Source: Streptomyces ferrugineus
GTDB lineage: Bacteria; Actinomycetota; Actinomycetes; Streptomycetales; Streptomycetaceae
Reading direction: 5' to 3'
Assembly (NCBI RefSeq): GCF_015160855.1
Contig: NZ_CP063373.1
Span: forward strand, 1,984,001 to 2,048,000
Length of the DNA stretch: 64,000 nucleotides
The notes under the pieces are model-generated. The model saw nothing but the letters and a program-made list of their open reading frames with translations, was not told where the DNA came from and did not search any database. Shown here in pieces: positions 50,016 through 58,090 of this stretch. Both the position numbers and the translations under genes were made by a program. The number at the start of each line of letters is the position of its first letter. The first letter of the stretch is position 1.

Positions 50016-51103
50016 GTGTACCCGGTCATGACTTTGGTGACAGTCGGCTGATTGGTGGCTGGCCGCCGAGCGCGGTGTGTCGGCGGCCAGTGTTGTAGAA
50101 CTGCAGCCAGGGTGCGAGTGCGTCGGCGCGTTCGGTGTTGCTGGCAAAGACCTGGTGGTAGGCCCATTCGGCCTGCAGGGTGCGGTTGAAGCGTTCGACC
50201 TTGCCGTTGGTCCATGGGCAGTGGGGCCGGGTGAACTTCTGCTGTGCGCCCAGGGTTTGGCAGGCGTCGCGGAAGGAGCCGGAGGTGCGGTAGTTGCGGG
50301 CGTTGTCGGTCATCACGCGCTCGATGCGGGCGATGCCGTGGCCGGCGAAGAACGCGGCCGCGCGGGTGAGGAACGCGGCGCAGGTGACGCCTTTCTCGTC
50401 GGCCAGGATTTCGGCGTAGGCCAGGCGGGAGTGGTCGTCCACGGCGGCGTGCACGTAGTCGTAGCCGATGCCGCGGCCGCGGACGTCCTCGCTGCGGCCG
50501 TGGGCGCGCCAGCCGCCGCCGTCGGGGATTTTGCCGAGCTTCTTCACGTCCACGTGGACCAGGCCGCCTGGCTGGTTGTACTCGTAGCGTGCGGCGCTTT
50601 TGCGCACCGCCCGGATGACCTGCCCGGTGAGCGGGTCGCAGGCTGCCAGGGGCGGCATGTGGTGGCGGCGCAGGATCCGGGTCACGGTCCGGGCCGGAAC
50701 CCCGGTGGCCTCGCTGATCTGCTCGGGTCCCCGGCGCAGGCGTCGGCGGGCCTGAAGAACACGCTCCTCGACCTCGGCCGGCGTGCGTGTGGGGCAGGTG
50801 CGGGGGCGGCTGGAGCGATCGTGCAGCCCCGGCCAGCCCTCGACCCGATAGCGATTGACCCAGCGGTGAGCACACTGCCGGGAGACTCCCAGTTCCTTGG
50901 CGACGTGCGCGACCGGGCGCCGGTCGAAGACAACGCGACGCACCAGCAGGCATCTGCCGTGAAAGGTCAGCCGGGCATTAGCGTGGGCCACCAGGACCTC
51001 CGAGGTGAGTGAAGACGGCAATCTCCACTACGCCCGGAGGTCCCTCCATGATCAACAACCGGTAGCGGGCGTGTCACCAACCTCCCGGCCGAGTACAGCT
51101 AGG
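50011..51103. mobile_element. IS481-family insertion sequence with 6-bp target duplication
   Basis: The hexamer GCTAGG at 50011-50016 is repeated exactly at 51098-51103, bounding a 1081-base element (50017-51097). The ends are imperfect inverted repeats: TGTACCCGG at the left, TGTACTCGG at the right read inward, both followed after about ten bases by TTGGTGACA. IS481 itself targets NCTAGN, and this duplication is of that form. One transposase gene fills the element on the minus strand. The perfect target duplication suggests a recent insertion. Confidence 0.9.
50026..51021 (-). CDS. IS481-family transposase
   Basis: 331 residues. N-terminal helix-turn-helix (VAHVAKELGVSRQCAHRWVNRY) followed by a second (ISEATGVPARTVTRILRRH), then the RNase-H-like DDE domain: VHVDVKKLGK with the first Asp, VMTDNARNY with the second, and WTNGKVERFNRTLQ with the Glu. 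All three are intact and the frame is whole, so it should be active. The GTG at 50991 (VAHANARLTFHGR) is an alternative start closer to the family's usual N-terminus. Stop is 10 bases from the left end of the element. Confidence 0.93.
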   Translation of the reverse strand: MPSSLTSEVLVAHANARLTFHGRCLLVRRVVFDRRPVAHVAKELGVSRQCAHRWVNRYRVEGWPGLHDRSSRPRTCPTRTPAEVEERVLQARRRLRRGPEQISEATGVPARTVTRILRRHHMPPLAACDPLTGQVIRAVRKSAARYEYNQPGGLVHVDVKKLGKIPDGGGWRAHGRSEDVRGRGIGYDYVHAAVDDHSRLAYAEILADEKGVTCAAFLTRAAAFFAGHGIARIERVMTDNARNYRTSGSFRDACQTLGAQQKFTRPHCPWTNGKVERFNRTLQAEWAYHQVFASNTERADALAPWLQFYNTGRRHTALGGQPPISRLSPKS

Positions 51104-51111
51104 GCGGGCCG

Positions 51112-51311
51112 GTGCGTCCCTTGCCGTTGGTCGATGTGGACGGCCCCCTGAATCCGTACGCGGCGAAGCCGCACCGACGCGGCCCGAGGGCTACCGGACC
51201 CACCGCCTCCCGAGGCCCCGCTGGGAGGCCACCGAGCGACGCCGGCTGGCCGAGTGGGGGCTGCCCGAACTGCCTTTCATCGCCTGGCCGCTTGACCTCA
51301 AGTCGGGTTGA
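51112..51311 (+). pseudogene. Remnant of a HAD-like (DVDGPLNPYAA) protein
   Basis: The start reads VRPLPLVDVDGPLNPYAAKP, the unmistakable opening of a Streptomyces HAD-like hypothetical protein, followed after a frameshift by THRLPRPRWEATERRRLAEW and GLPELPFIAWPLDLKSG and a stop at 51309-51311. A middle part is missing. It lies directly downstream of the IS481 element. The 57 bases to the next gene hold nothing visible. Confidence 0.7.
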
Positions 51312-51367
51312 GTTTTTACGGTCGGTCTCGTCGAAGCAGCTCAGCGATGATGGAGGGGCCGACTGCC

Positions 51368-51826
51368 ATGGAGTACTCGCACAGCGACACCGACCTGATC
51401 AAGCAGCCCATCGGCTACTGGAGTTGGGCCGCCTACAAGGCCGTGATCACCCGCACCCGGGGCGCGCTCGCCGAGATAGGGACGACCCAGCCGCAGTGGT
51501 GGGTCCTCGCGCAGGTCGCACGTGCCGACACCGTCAGGACCCGCGACGAGGTGTCCCGCCTCCTGCGGAACTACCTCGACACCGGCCCGGAAGCCATGGA
51601 GTCGGAGATCGACGCGGTCATCGCCCAGGGCTGGATCACCGAGGACGCCGAGGGGCGCCTGGGCATCACGGCCGAGGGCAGGGCGTTCTACGACAAGGCC
51701 GCGGCCCTTCAGGACGAGCTGTGGGCGGAGCGGCACGCGGGCATCTCCGACGAGGAGTATCTGACCACCCTCAAGGTGTTGCAGCGGTTCATCCACAACA
51801 CGGGTGGACGGGCCTGGCACCACTAG
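51368..51826 (+). CDS. MarR-family winged-helix regulator
   Basis: 152 residues: YSHSDTDLIKQPIGYWSWAAYKAVI is the dimerisation helix, TQPQWWVLAQVARADTVRTRDEVSRLL the first helices, and IDAVIAQGWITEDAEGRLGITAEGRAFYDK the recognition helix and wing, typical of MarR proteins that respond to small ligands. Target unknown; the nearest candidates are itself and the ATP-grasp gene. The ATG at 51368 has GGAGGGG nine bases upstream. It is convergent with the MerR-PP2C gene, whose stop is 30 bases away. Confidence 0.83.
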   Translation: MEYSHSDTDLIKQPIGYWSWAAYKAVITRTRGALAEIGTTQPQWWVLAQVARADTVRTRDEVSRLLRNYLDTGPEAMESEIDAVIAQGWITEDAEGRLGITAEGRAFYDKAAALQDELWAERHAGISDEEYLTTLKVLQRFIHNTGGRAWHH

Positions 51827-51855
51827 GGGCAACCAGGTGCCGCAACCGAAGACGA

Positions 51856-52956
51856 TCAAGAACCGGATCCGAAGACGTCGGCCGTCGTCTCCACCACGTC
51901 CGCCACCACACAACTCACGTTGTCCGGCCCGCCCGCCTCGTTCGCCGCGTCGATCAGGGCGTGGACGGCGGTGTCCGGGGTCGGGGCGGTGGTGAGGAGG
52001 TGGCGGATCTGGGCGTCGGGGACGATTCCGCAGAGGCCGTCCGAGCACAGGAGGTAGCGGTCGCCGGGCTCGGCGTCGTGGAGGCGGAGGTCCACCGTCG
52101 CCGGGGTGGTGGCGGGGGAGAGGGACTTCAACAGCAGGGCGCGCTGTGGGTGGGTCGTCGCCTCCTCCGGTGTCAGGCGGCCCTCGTCGATCAGGGACTG
52201 GACCACCGTGTGGTCGTCCGTGATGCGGAACAGGGCGCCGTCGCGCAGCAGATACGCGCGCGAGTCCCCGACGTGGACCAGGGCCAGCCGGGAGCCCGTC
52301 CAGAGGAGGGCGGTCAGGGTCGTGCCCGCCTCCGCCGTGCCGTCCGCCGCGTCCCGGACCGCCTCCGTCGCGCCCTGCACCGCCTCCTCCAGGAGGTTCA
52401 GCACATTGCCCGCGCCGAGCTCCTCCGTCTCCAGGAAGCGCAGCGCCGCCACGGCCGCGCTGCTCGCGGGCGCGCCCGCCGGTCCGTAGCCGTCGGCGAC
52501 GGCGAGCAGCCGGGTGCCCGCGTAGGCGGTGTCCTGGTTGGCGGGGCGGACCCGGCCCCGGTCCGAGTGGGCGCAGTAGCGGAGTTCCAACATGGTGGTG
52601 TCCTTCCTCGATGTCGCCGACATGTGCCGGATGAGGAACTCGGCGAGGTCGCGTCGCGCGGCCGTGTCCGACTCCACCCGCGCCCAGTAGGCGCGGATCT
52701 CGCACGCGGCCTCGGCCGGGCGCAGTGCGCACACCTGACGGATCCGCGCCAGCGGCATCCCCAGCCGCCGCAGCCACGCCACCAGCCGGGCCTTCTCCAA
52801 CTGCTCGACGGCGTAGTACCGGTACCCGGTGTCCGGGTCCACCCGGCCGGGCTTCAGCAGGTCCAGCTCGTCGTACAGCCGCAGCGCCTTCGGCGACAGC
52901 CGACAGGCCTTGGCGAAGGCCCCGATCGTCAGCATGCGTCCGCCCGCCATGTGCAC
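51856..52956 (-). CDS. MerR-type regulator fused to a PP2C phosphatase
   Basis: 366 residues. Residues about 8-75 are a MerR DNA-binding domain (LTIGAFAKACRLSPKALRLYDELDLLKP, TGYRYYAVEQLEKARLVAWLR), then a coiled-coil-like stretch. From about 122 a PP2C (PPM) phosphatase follows: AHSDRGRVRPANQDTAYAG, LLAVADGYGPAGAP (metal Asp), LALVHVGDSRAYLLRDG, YLLCSDGLCGIVPD, and EAGGPDNVSCVVADV with the last metal Asp. The metal ligands appear intact. No substrate is known; it may link a MerR-sensed signal to Ser/Thr dephosphorylation. GTG 52956 has GGAGAGG seven bases upstream; ATG 52950 is also possible. A MerR-type promoter lies just upstream. Confidence 0.88.
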   Translation of the reverse strand: MHMAGGRMLTIGAFAKACRLSPKALRLYDELDLLKPGRVDPDTGYRYYAVEQLEKARLVAWLRRLGMPLARIRQVCALRPAEAACEIRAYWARVESDTAARRDLAEFLIRHMSATSRKDTTMLELRYCAHSDRGRVRPANQDTAYAGTRLLAVADGYGPAGAPASSAAVAALRFLETEELGAGNVLNLLEEAVQGATEAVRDAADGTAEAGTTLTALLWTGSRLALVHVGDSRAYLLRDGALFRITDDHTVVQSLIDEGRLTPEEATTHPQRALLLKSLSPATTPATVDLRLHDAEPGDRYLLCSDGLCGIVPDAQIRHLLTTAPTPDTAVHALIDAANEAGGPDNVSCVVADVVETTADVFGSGS

Positions 52957-52984
52957 CCCCGTACCTCTCCGGTTCCTCGCACCG

Positions 52985-53015
52985 ATGCTGTGGCTTCACC
53001 AAAGGTGAAGGTCAA
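52985..53015 (-). promoter_or_regulatory. MerR-type promoter with dyad in a 19-bp spacer
   Basis: On the minus strand TTGACC (-35, 53015-53010) and CAGCAT (-10, 52990-52985) are 19 bases apart. The spacer contains the perfect dyad CTTCACC-TTT-GGTGAAG (52994-53010). A long spacer holding a dyad is the hallmark of MerR-regulated promoters. Transcription would start about 20 bases before the fusion gene, so autoregulation is likely. Confidence 0.7.
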
Positions 53016-53088
53016 GCGGCCTGTCCCGGTTCCGGAAGGGCTTGTTAACCTGCGCATCGCACAACCGTCCGAACCGGAGGAGCCCGGC

Positions 53089-53964
53089 GTGCCCCGTATC
53101 GCCCTCGTCACCTGCCGCCCCGGCCCCGAGGTCAGCGTCGACCGCGACCTGCCCGTGCTGGTGCGCGCGCTGCGGGAGGCGGGGGCCGAGGCCGACGCCG
53201 TGTACTGGGACGACGACGGTGTCGACTGGGGCGGCCACGACCTCGCCGTGATCCGTTCCACCTGGGACTACAGCTGGCGTGCGGCCGAGTTCCTGGCGTG
53301 GGCGGAGCGGTGCGGCAAGGCCACCCGGCTGGCGAACCCGGCCCAGGTCGTGCGGTGGAACGCCGACAAGCGCTACCTCGGCGACCTCGCCGAGGCCGGG
53401 GTGCCGGTCGTGCCCACCCGCTACTTCGCGCCCGGCGACGTCCCCGACCTGCCGCGGGACCACGAGTACGTCGTCAAGCCCACCTCCGGCGCCGGCGCGC
53501 GGTTCGCCGCCCGCTACACGCCCGACGAGCACGACACGGCCGTACGGCAGCTCGCGCGGATGCACGCCGAGGGGTTCACCGCGATGCTGCAGCCCTACGT
53601 CAAGAGCGTCGACGTCAGCGGGGAACGGGCCCTGCAGTTCTACGGCGGCCGCCTCCTGCACGCCAGCCGCAAGGGCGCCGTCCTCACCCCCGGCACGCCC
53701 TACGACGAGCGCAAGGTCGCCCACCCCGGCCTGGAGCCCTGGACCCCGACCCCGGCCGAACTCGCCGTCGCCGAACGCGCCCTGGCCGCCGTACCGGAGG
53801 CGGCCGAGCTGCTGTACGCGCGCGTGGACCTCGTCGACGGGGAGGACGGGCAGCCGCGGGTGATCGAACTGGAGCTGGTCGAGCCGAACCTGTTCCTGTC
53901 GCTCCACACGGAGTCGGTGCCGCGGGTGGTGGAGGCGATCCTGGGCGCCGCCCCGTCCGCGTAA
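53089..53964 (+). CDS. ATP-grasp domain protein
   Basis: 291 residues. N-terminal Rossmann-like part PRIALVTCRPGPEVSVDRDLPVL, then HDLAVIRSTWDYSWRAAEFL. The grasp fold follows: the Asn/Lys of VVRWNADKRYLGDLAEAGVPVVPT, HEYVVKPTSGAGARF with the ATP-binding Lys and glycine loop, and the metal residues in VIELELVEPNLFL. This is the RimK/glutathione-synthetase-like family found widely in Streptomyces; it would ligate a carboxylate to an amine or thiol, substrate unknown. The GTG at 53089 has GGAGGAG upstream. Divergent from the MerR-PP2C gene, whose promoter it faces. Confidence 0.85.
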   Translation: MPRIALVTCRPGPEVSVDRDLPVLVRALREAGAEADAVYWDDDGVDWGGHDLAVIRSTWDYSWRAAEFLAWAERCGKATRLANPAQVVRWNADKRYLGDLAEAGVPVVPTRYFAPGDVPDLPRDHEYVVKPTSGAGARFAARYTPDEHDTAVRQLARMHAEGFTAMLQPYVKSVDVSGERALQFYGGRLLHASRKGAVLTPGTPYDERKVAHPGLEPWTPTPAELAVAERALAAVPEAAELLYARVDLVDGEDGQPRVIELELVEPNLFLSLHTESVPRVVEAILGAAPSA

Positions 53965-54100
53965 CGGGGTGGCGCTTGGCGCTTGCCCCTCAGCTTCAGC
54001 TCACCGCGTGCTCCCGCCGCTGCAGGCGGCGCCCGGCTCGGGCGTCTGGGGACCCTGGACGTACGCGCGAGCCGCGTCAGCCATGTCCACCACCGCCCCT

Positions 54101-55105
54101 TCAGCCCCTGAGTTCCACGGGTGACGGGGACGGTGAGGAAACCGGGGCCTGGTACAGCGGGCAGGTGGCCATCCCGGCCGTCGCCACCGCGGGCTGGACG
54201 GCCAGCGCGAACGGCAGCGCGAGGACGGCCCCCGCCGCCAGCGCACCGGCCCAGGCCACGCCCCGCCGCAGCGGCCGGTGCGGGCCGAGCAACCGCCGTA
54301 CCCGGGCGGCCGCGTGTCCGCCCGACGCGGCCGGCGCCGCCGCGGGCGCACCCGCCGGCCCGGCGCCGGCCAGCTCGACCAGCGCGCCGGCCAGCGTCAG
54401 CGGATCGCAGCGCGCGGTCGCCGCGTCGTCGGCGGCCAGCTCCACCAGGTGCCGCGTCTGCTCCGCCGCCGTACGGAACGGCGCCAGGCGCGGGAAGGCC
54501 CGCTCCAGGGCCTCCGCCCAGGCGAGCACCAGGTGGTGCCGCTGGCGGATGTGCGCCCGCTCGTGCGCGATCACCGCCCGCAGCTCGTGCGGGGCGAGCG
54601 CGGCCAGCGCCGCCGAGGTGAGCACGATCCGGTGGCCGTGCCCCGGCAGGCAGTACGCCGCCGGGCGCTCGTCCTCCAGCACCGTCACCCCCAGATCCGG
54701 GCGCGCACGGCCGACCAGCGCCAGGGCCCGCGCGTGCCGGGTCCGTTCCCGCCGCGCCCGCCACAGCGCCCCGGCCAGGCAGCAGCCGGTCCGGCCCACC
54801 AGGAGCAGGGCCACCGCCGTACCCGCCGCGGCGACCGCGGCGCCGCCCGGAGCGGCGTACTGGGCGCGCAGCGCGAGCACGCACGCGTGCAGCATGTCGG
54901 CGAGGTCGCCGCTGACCGGCAGCCTGGGCACCGCCAGGGCCAGCCCGCCGAGCGCCACCGAGACGACGACCGTGACGGTCAGCGCCTGCCAGGCCCAGAG
55001 GGCCAGCCGGGGCGCCCGGCGGGTCCAGTCGGCCCGGGCCAGCCGGGCCGGGACGAGCGCCCCCAGCACCGCGGCGTACCCGAGGAGCAGCAGCGCGGTT
55101 CTCAT
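54101..55105 (-). CDS. M56 (BlaR1-like) membrane metallopeptidase
   Basis: 334 residues with four to five membrane segments and a cytoplasmic protease loop. The zinc motif HERAH is in ELRAVIAHERAHIRQRHH, and the third-ligand region ELAADDAATARCDP follows. The sensory penicillin-binding domain of true BlaR1 is absent; instead the protein ends in a short tail, as usual for actinobacterial M56 proteins. It is co-translated with the BlaI-like gene (ATGA overlap), and would cleave that repressor on an envelope signal, releasing the operon. Confidence 0.9.
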   Translation of the reverse strand: MRTALLLLGYAAVLGALVPARLARADWTRRAPRLALWAWQALTVTVVVSVALGGLALAVPRLPVSGDLADMLHACVLALRAQYAAPGGAAVAAAGTAVALLLVGRTGCCLAGALWRARRERTRHARALALVGRARPDLGVTVLEDERPAAYCLPGHGHRIVLTSAALAALAPHELRAVIAHERAHIRQRHHLVLAWAEALERAFPRLAPFRTAAEQTRHLVELAADDAATARCDPLTLAGALVELAGAGPAGAPAAAPAASGGHAAARVRRLLGPHRPLRRGVAWAGALAAGAVLALPFALAVQPAVATAGMATCPLYQAPVSSPSPSPVELRG

Positions 55106-55491
55106 GCGCCGCTCCCCGACGCCCCGTCTCCGGCCCGGCGGGCGGCGAGCGCGGCGCGCAGCTCGGCGACCTCGGCCTCGTCCATGTCGTCGAAGAGCCG
55201 TACCAGGGTCGCGGTGCGGTCGGCGCCGGTGGCCCACACCTGGTCGATCAGCGAGGCGGCGTACTCCTCACGGGACTTGGTGGCCCGGTAGCGGAAGGCA
55301 CGGCCGTCCTTGGCCCGGTCGAGCCAGCCCTTGCGGCGCAGGATGTCCATCACCGTCTGCACGGTGTTGTACGCCAGCGGCTGCGGACGCTCACGGTTCA
55401 GGTGCTCCAGTACCTCGCGCACGGTCAGCGGCGTGCCCTCGGCCCACACCACGTCCATGATCGCCTGCTCCAGCTCCCCGAAGCTCCGCAT
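55102..55491 (-). CDS. BlaI/MecI/CopY-family repressor
   Basis: 129 residues. Winged helix: RSFGELEQAIMDVVWAEGTPLTVREVLEHL, LAYNTVQTVMDILRRKGWLDRAKDGRAFRY; dimerisation helices follow (EEYAASLIDQVWA, TATLVRLFDDMDEAEVAEL). Actinobacterial members regulate beta-lactamase, copper or respiratory genes. The ATG at 55491 follows GGAGG by 8 bases. A dyad sits 32-47 bases upstream. Confidence 0.93.
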   Translation of the reverse strand: MRSFGELEQAIMDVVWAEGTPLTVREVLEHLNRERPQPLAYNTVQTVMDILRRKGWLDRAKDGRAFRYRATKSREEYAASLIDQVWATGADRTATLVRLFDDMDEAEVAELRAALAARRAGDGASGSGA

Positions 55492-55522
55492 CCCGGCCGC
55501 CTCCCTCCGCCAAAACCCAAGC

Positions 55523-55538
55523 CACATAGTACGTAGTG
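55523..55538. promoter_or_regulatory. Candidate BlaI-type operator
   Basis: CACATAGTACGTAGTG is a partial palindrome around GTAC with TAGTA/TAC elements like the BlaI sites of other actinobacteria. It lies just before the repressor gene, in the only A/T-richer stretch there. Confidence 0.5.
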
Positions 55539-55566
55539 CGGTGCCGGGGCCCGCCTCCCCCGGCTG

Positions 55567-56172
55567 TCAGCCGGTGATCGCCACCCGTTGCAGCAGCCCC
55601 CACGTGAACTCGGCGACCACCTCCCGCCGTACCCCCTCCCCGTCCGGTGCCGTGAAGGCGAGACCCCACCGGGTGGGGGCCGTGCCCTCCAGCGGGCGGG
55701 CCGGTGCGAAGGCTCGGGCCGCCTCGTCGACCGTGCAGGACCAGGGGGTGAGGTCGGCGAGGGTGCGCAGGGCCGGTGGCCTGGCTCCCGGGGCGCGGAC
55801 GAGCCATTCGTTCCAGACCGCGCCGTTCGGGGCCAGCAGCACCTCGAAGCGCAGGTCGGGCCAGAGCGGGACCGGCCACAGCCGGGCCTCGCACTCCAGG
55901 TCGCCGATCCTGCGGGACGCGGTGGACTCGGGCGGGCCCAGGATCGAGCGGTACCGGGCGGCCGACCCACGCCCACGCGGTGAGCGGACCATCGCCTGCC
56001 AGCGCTTGTTCGCCTCACGCATCTCGGCCAGGGAGACGCCCAGCTCCCGGCGGGCGTCCTCCACCAGGTCCGGATGGTGGTCGGCCATGCGGCGCAGCAG
56101 CACCAGCTGGAAGTGGAGCGGAGTGAAGGCACCGGTGCTAGCGGGGGGCTTTCCTGAGGGCATGCGTTCCAT
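55567..56172 (-). CDS. Conserved protein of unknown function
   Basis: 201 residues; I do not recognise the family. FTPLHFQLVLLRRMADHHPD and LGVSLAEMREANKRWQAMVR are helical; then LWPVPLWPDLRFEVLLAPNGAVWNEWLVR, strand-like, and TPWSCTVDEAARAFAPARPLEG. No signal peptide or membrane segment. It overlaps the end of the FkbM methyltransferase gene by 35 bases, so it is the last gene of the surface-glycan operon. Two ATGs, 56172 and 56163, are possible. Confidence 0.7.
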   Translation of the reverse strand: MERMPSGKPPASTGAFTPLHFQLVLLRRMADHHPDLVEDARRELGVSLAEMREANKRWQAMVRSPRGRGSAARYRSILGPPESTASRRIGDLECEARLWPVPLWPDLRFEVLLAPNGAVWNEWLVRAPGARPPALRTLADLTPWSCTVDEAARAFAPARPLEGTAPTRWGLAFTAPDGEGVRREVVAEFTWGLLQRVAITG

Positions 56173-56941
56173 CGTCGCCGATCGGGCGGCGGCCGTCGGG
56201 AAGGAAGAGGACGGAGTTGACGTACCGCGGGCCCGGGAAGGGCAGGACCCGGCGCAGCAGGCCCTGGGCCGCCACGTACGAGGTCTCCGCCTGGTGGTCC
56301 TCCAGCGGGAAGCGGCTCAGGGGCACCCAGTTGCCGCCGGGCAGCACCCAGCCGTCGTAGCCGAGCATCGACAGATACGTCACCACCGGGGCGATCGGCT
56401 GGATACGGGACTCCAGCTCGATGAACAGCGCGGGCCGGTCGCGCGCCAGGATGCCGGTCGCGCCGCGCAGCACCGCGAGCTCGCTGCCGTCCACGTCGAC
56501 CTTCACGAACCCGACGTCCTTGAGGCCGAGTTCGTCGAGGGTGACGCAGCCGACGCGCAGCGCCTGTCCGTGGATGTCGCGGCGGACGAGGGATGACACC
56601 CCCCGGTCGCCCGCGTCGTGCGGGGGCAGCCAGAGCCGGGCCGTACCGGGGCGCTCGGCCGCGGCGGCCTGCACGACCCGGACGTTGGGAGGGGCCGTCG
56701 CCGCGAGGAGCCGCGCCAGGTGGGGGACCGGTTCCACGGTCACCACCCGCCGTGCCCGTCCGGCCAGCCGCCGCGTCCACGGGCCGTACCACCCGCCGAC
56801 GTCCACGGCCGTCCCGCATCCGGCCGGGCACAGCTCGGGCAGCCGCGCCAGCTCCGGCTCGAAGCGCGGGTAGACGGCCCGGGCGACGGCGGCGACCAGC
56901 CGGGTGGGCAGCAGCGGGGCGATCCTCGTGGCCAGCGTCAT
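56138..56941 (-). CDS. FkbM-family methyltransferase
   Basis: 267 residues. SAM-binding loop GTAVDVGGWYGPWTRRL, acidic strand VVTVEPVPHLARLL, then VDVDGSELAVLRGATGI, the FkbM signature KVDVEG-like, and LFIELES. FkbM enzymes O-methylate polyketides, sugars or lipids. The ATG overlaps the Trm112 stop (ATGA). In the operon it would decorate the product of the glycosyltransferase and acyltransferase genes (inference). Confidence 0.9.
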   Translation of the reverse strand: MTLATRIAPLLPTRLVAAVARAVYPRFEPELARLPELCPAGCGTAVDVGGWYGPWTRRLAGRARRVVTVEPVPHLARLLAATAPPNVRVVQAAAAERPGTARLWLPPHDAGDRGVSSLVRRDIHGQALRVGCVTLDELGLKDVGFVKVDVDGSELAVLRGATGILARDRPALFIELESRIQPIAPVVTYLSMLGYDGWVLPGGNWVPLSRFPLEDHQAETSYVAAQGLLRRVLPFPGPRYVNSVLFLPDGRRPIGDDGTHALRKAPR

Positions 56942-57144
56942 GAGGTCATCCGCTTGAGGAGTTCCTCGTGCTCGTCGTCGGAGACCTGCTCCCCGGAGGC
57001 CGGCAGCAACTGCGGGATGCCGTCGATGATCGGGTAGCGGCGGTGCAGGCGCGGGTTGTACAGGGCGTCCGGCACGACGAGATGCAGCGGCCCCTTGTCG
57101 AGGGGGCACGCCAGGATCTGCAGCAGCGGGTCGTCGGGTTTCAT
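56938..57144 (-). CDS. Trm112-family small protein
   Basis: 68 residues: LLQILACPLDKGPLHLV, LYNPRLHRRYPIIDGIPQLLP, the UPF0434/Trm112 fold. Two of the four zinc cysteines remain (one in ACPLDKG), as in most bacterial members that no longer bind zinc. Trm112 activates methyltransferases in eukaryotes and archaea; adjacency to the FkbM and class I methyltransferase genes suggests the same helper role here. Confidence 0.88.
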   Translation of the reverse strand: MKPDDPLLQILACPLDKGPLHLVVPDALYNPRLHRRYPIIDGIPQLLPASGEQVSDDEHEELLKRMTS

Positions 57145-58088
57145 GGTGGTGTCAACTCCTTGGCACCGATGGAGGGTTGCGGAGACTGCTCGGGGCGCTC
57201 GGGGCGGCGGTCGTGCCGCGGCATCGACATCAGCACGCTCAGGGCGAGCGCCGTACCCGCGACCCGCAGCGTCAGCCGCAGCGGGTCCTCGGGCAGCGCC
57301 TCGCCGAACGACAGCGTGCCGAGCACGGCCGTGTACAGACAGGTCACCGTCGTGCACACCGGCACGATCAGCGAGGCCCGGCAGCGCTGCAGCGCCGCCT
57401 GCGACATGACCAACCCGAACGCGCCGGTGAAGAGGAGGAGATACGGGTACGGGGAGCGCAGCAGGTCCAGTACGGCGCCCCCCAGCCCGCTCGTCGTCAG
57501 ATAGCCGGACACGCCCTTGATGGCCAGCGAGCTCACCCCGTACAGCAGCCCCACCGCCACGCCGTACTCGACACCGGTCGTCGGCAGCCGGTGCCGGTGC
57601 CGGGCCCTGCGCTCGGCGGAGTTGTACAGCCACACGCCCGCCGCCAGCGACGGCACGCACACCAGCAGGATGAGCGGGTACGGCGCGGTCCGGCTGACCG
57701 TCTCCCCTCCGTCGGGTCCTTCCCGCAGCGACAGCACGACCATCAGCAGGGCGGCGAGGATCGCGCCGAGCGCGTACCGCTCCCGCCCGCTGGTCTCCTC
57801 GCCCAGCAGCCGCGCGGAGAGCAGCACCAGCAGGACGAGGCCGGAGACGAAGATGCCCTGGGCGGCGGCGATCGGCAGGGTGCGGTAGACCACGAGCTGG
57901 GCCCCGAAGCCGGCGGCGAGGGAGAGGGAGCCGCCGATCCACAGCGGGCTGCCGAGCACCAGCCGCAGCAGCCGCGCGGGTTGCCGGATGCTCACCTGCG
58001 GAAGTGCGGTGAGCGCCCGTTTCTCCAGGACGAAACCGAGGCTGTACAGGGTGTTCGCCATCAGGGCCGCGGCCACTCCCCACCACAT
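57141..58088 (-). CDS. EamA/DMT-type membrane transporter
   Basis: 315 residues, ten membrane segments in two five-helix halves (VAAALMANTLYSLGFVLEK ... and VAVGLLYGVSSLAIKGVSGY ...). The first half contains LPIAAAQGIFVSGLVLLVLLSARLLGEE, the second VPVCTTVTCLYTAVLGTLSFGEALP, both typical of drug/metabolite transporters. In polysaccharide and lipid loci, such proteins flip lipid-linked sugars, which is a plausible role beside the AftD-like enzyme. The C-terminal tail is polar. ATGA overlap with Trm112. Confidence 0.9.
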   Translation of the reverse strand: MWWGVAAALMANTLYSLGFVLEKRALTALPQVSIRQPARLLRLVLGSPLWIGGSLSLAAGFGAQLVVYRTLPIAAAQGIFVSGLVLLVLLSARLLGEETSGRERYALGAILAALLMVVLSLREGPDGGETVSRTAPYPLILLVCVPSLAAGVWLYNSAERRARHRHRLPTTGVEYGVAVGLLYGVSSLAIKGVSGYLTTSGLGGAVLDLLRSPYPYLLLFTGAFGLVMSQAALQRCRASLIVPVCTTVTCLYTAVLGTLSFGEALPEDPLRLTLRVAGTALALSVLMSMPRHDRRPERPEQSPQPSIGAKELTPP

Positions 58089-58090
58089 GG

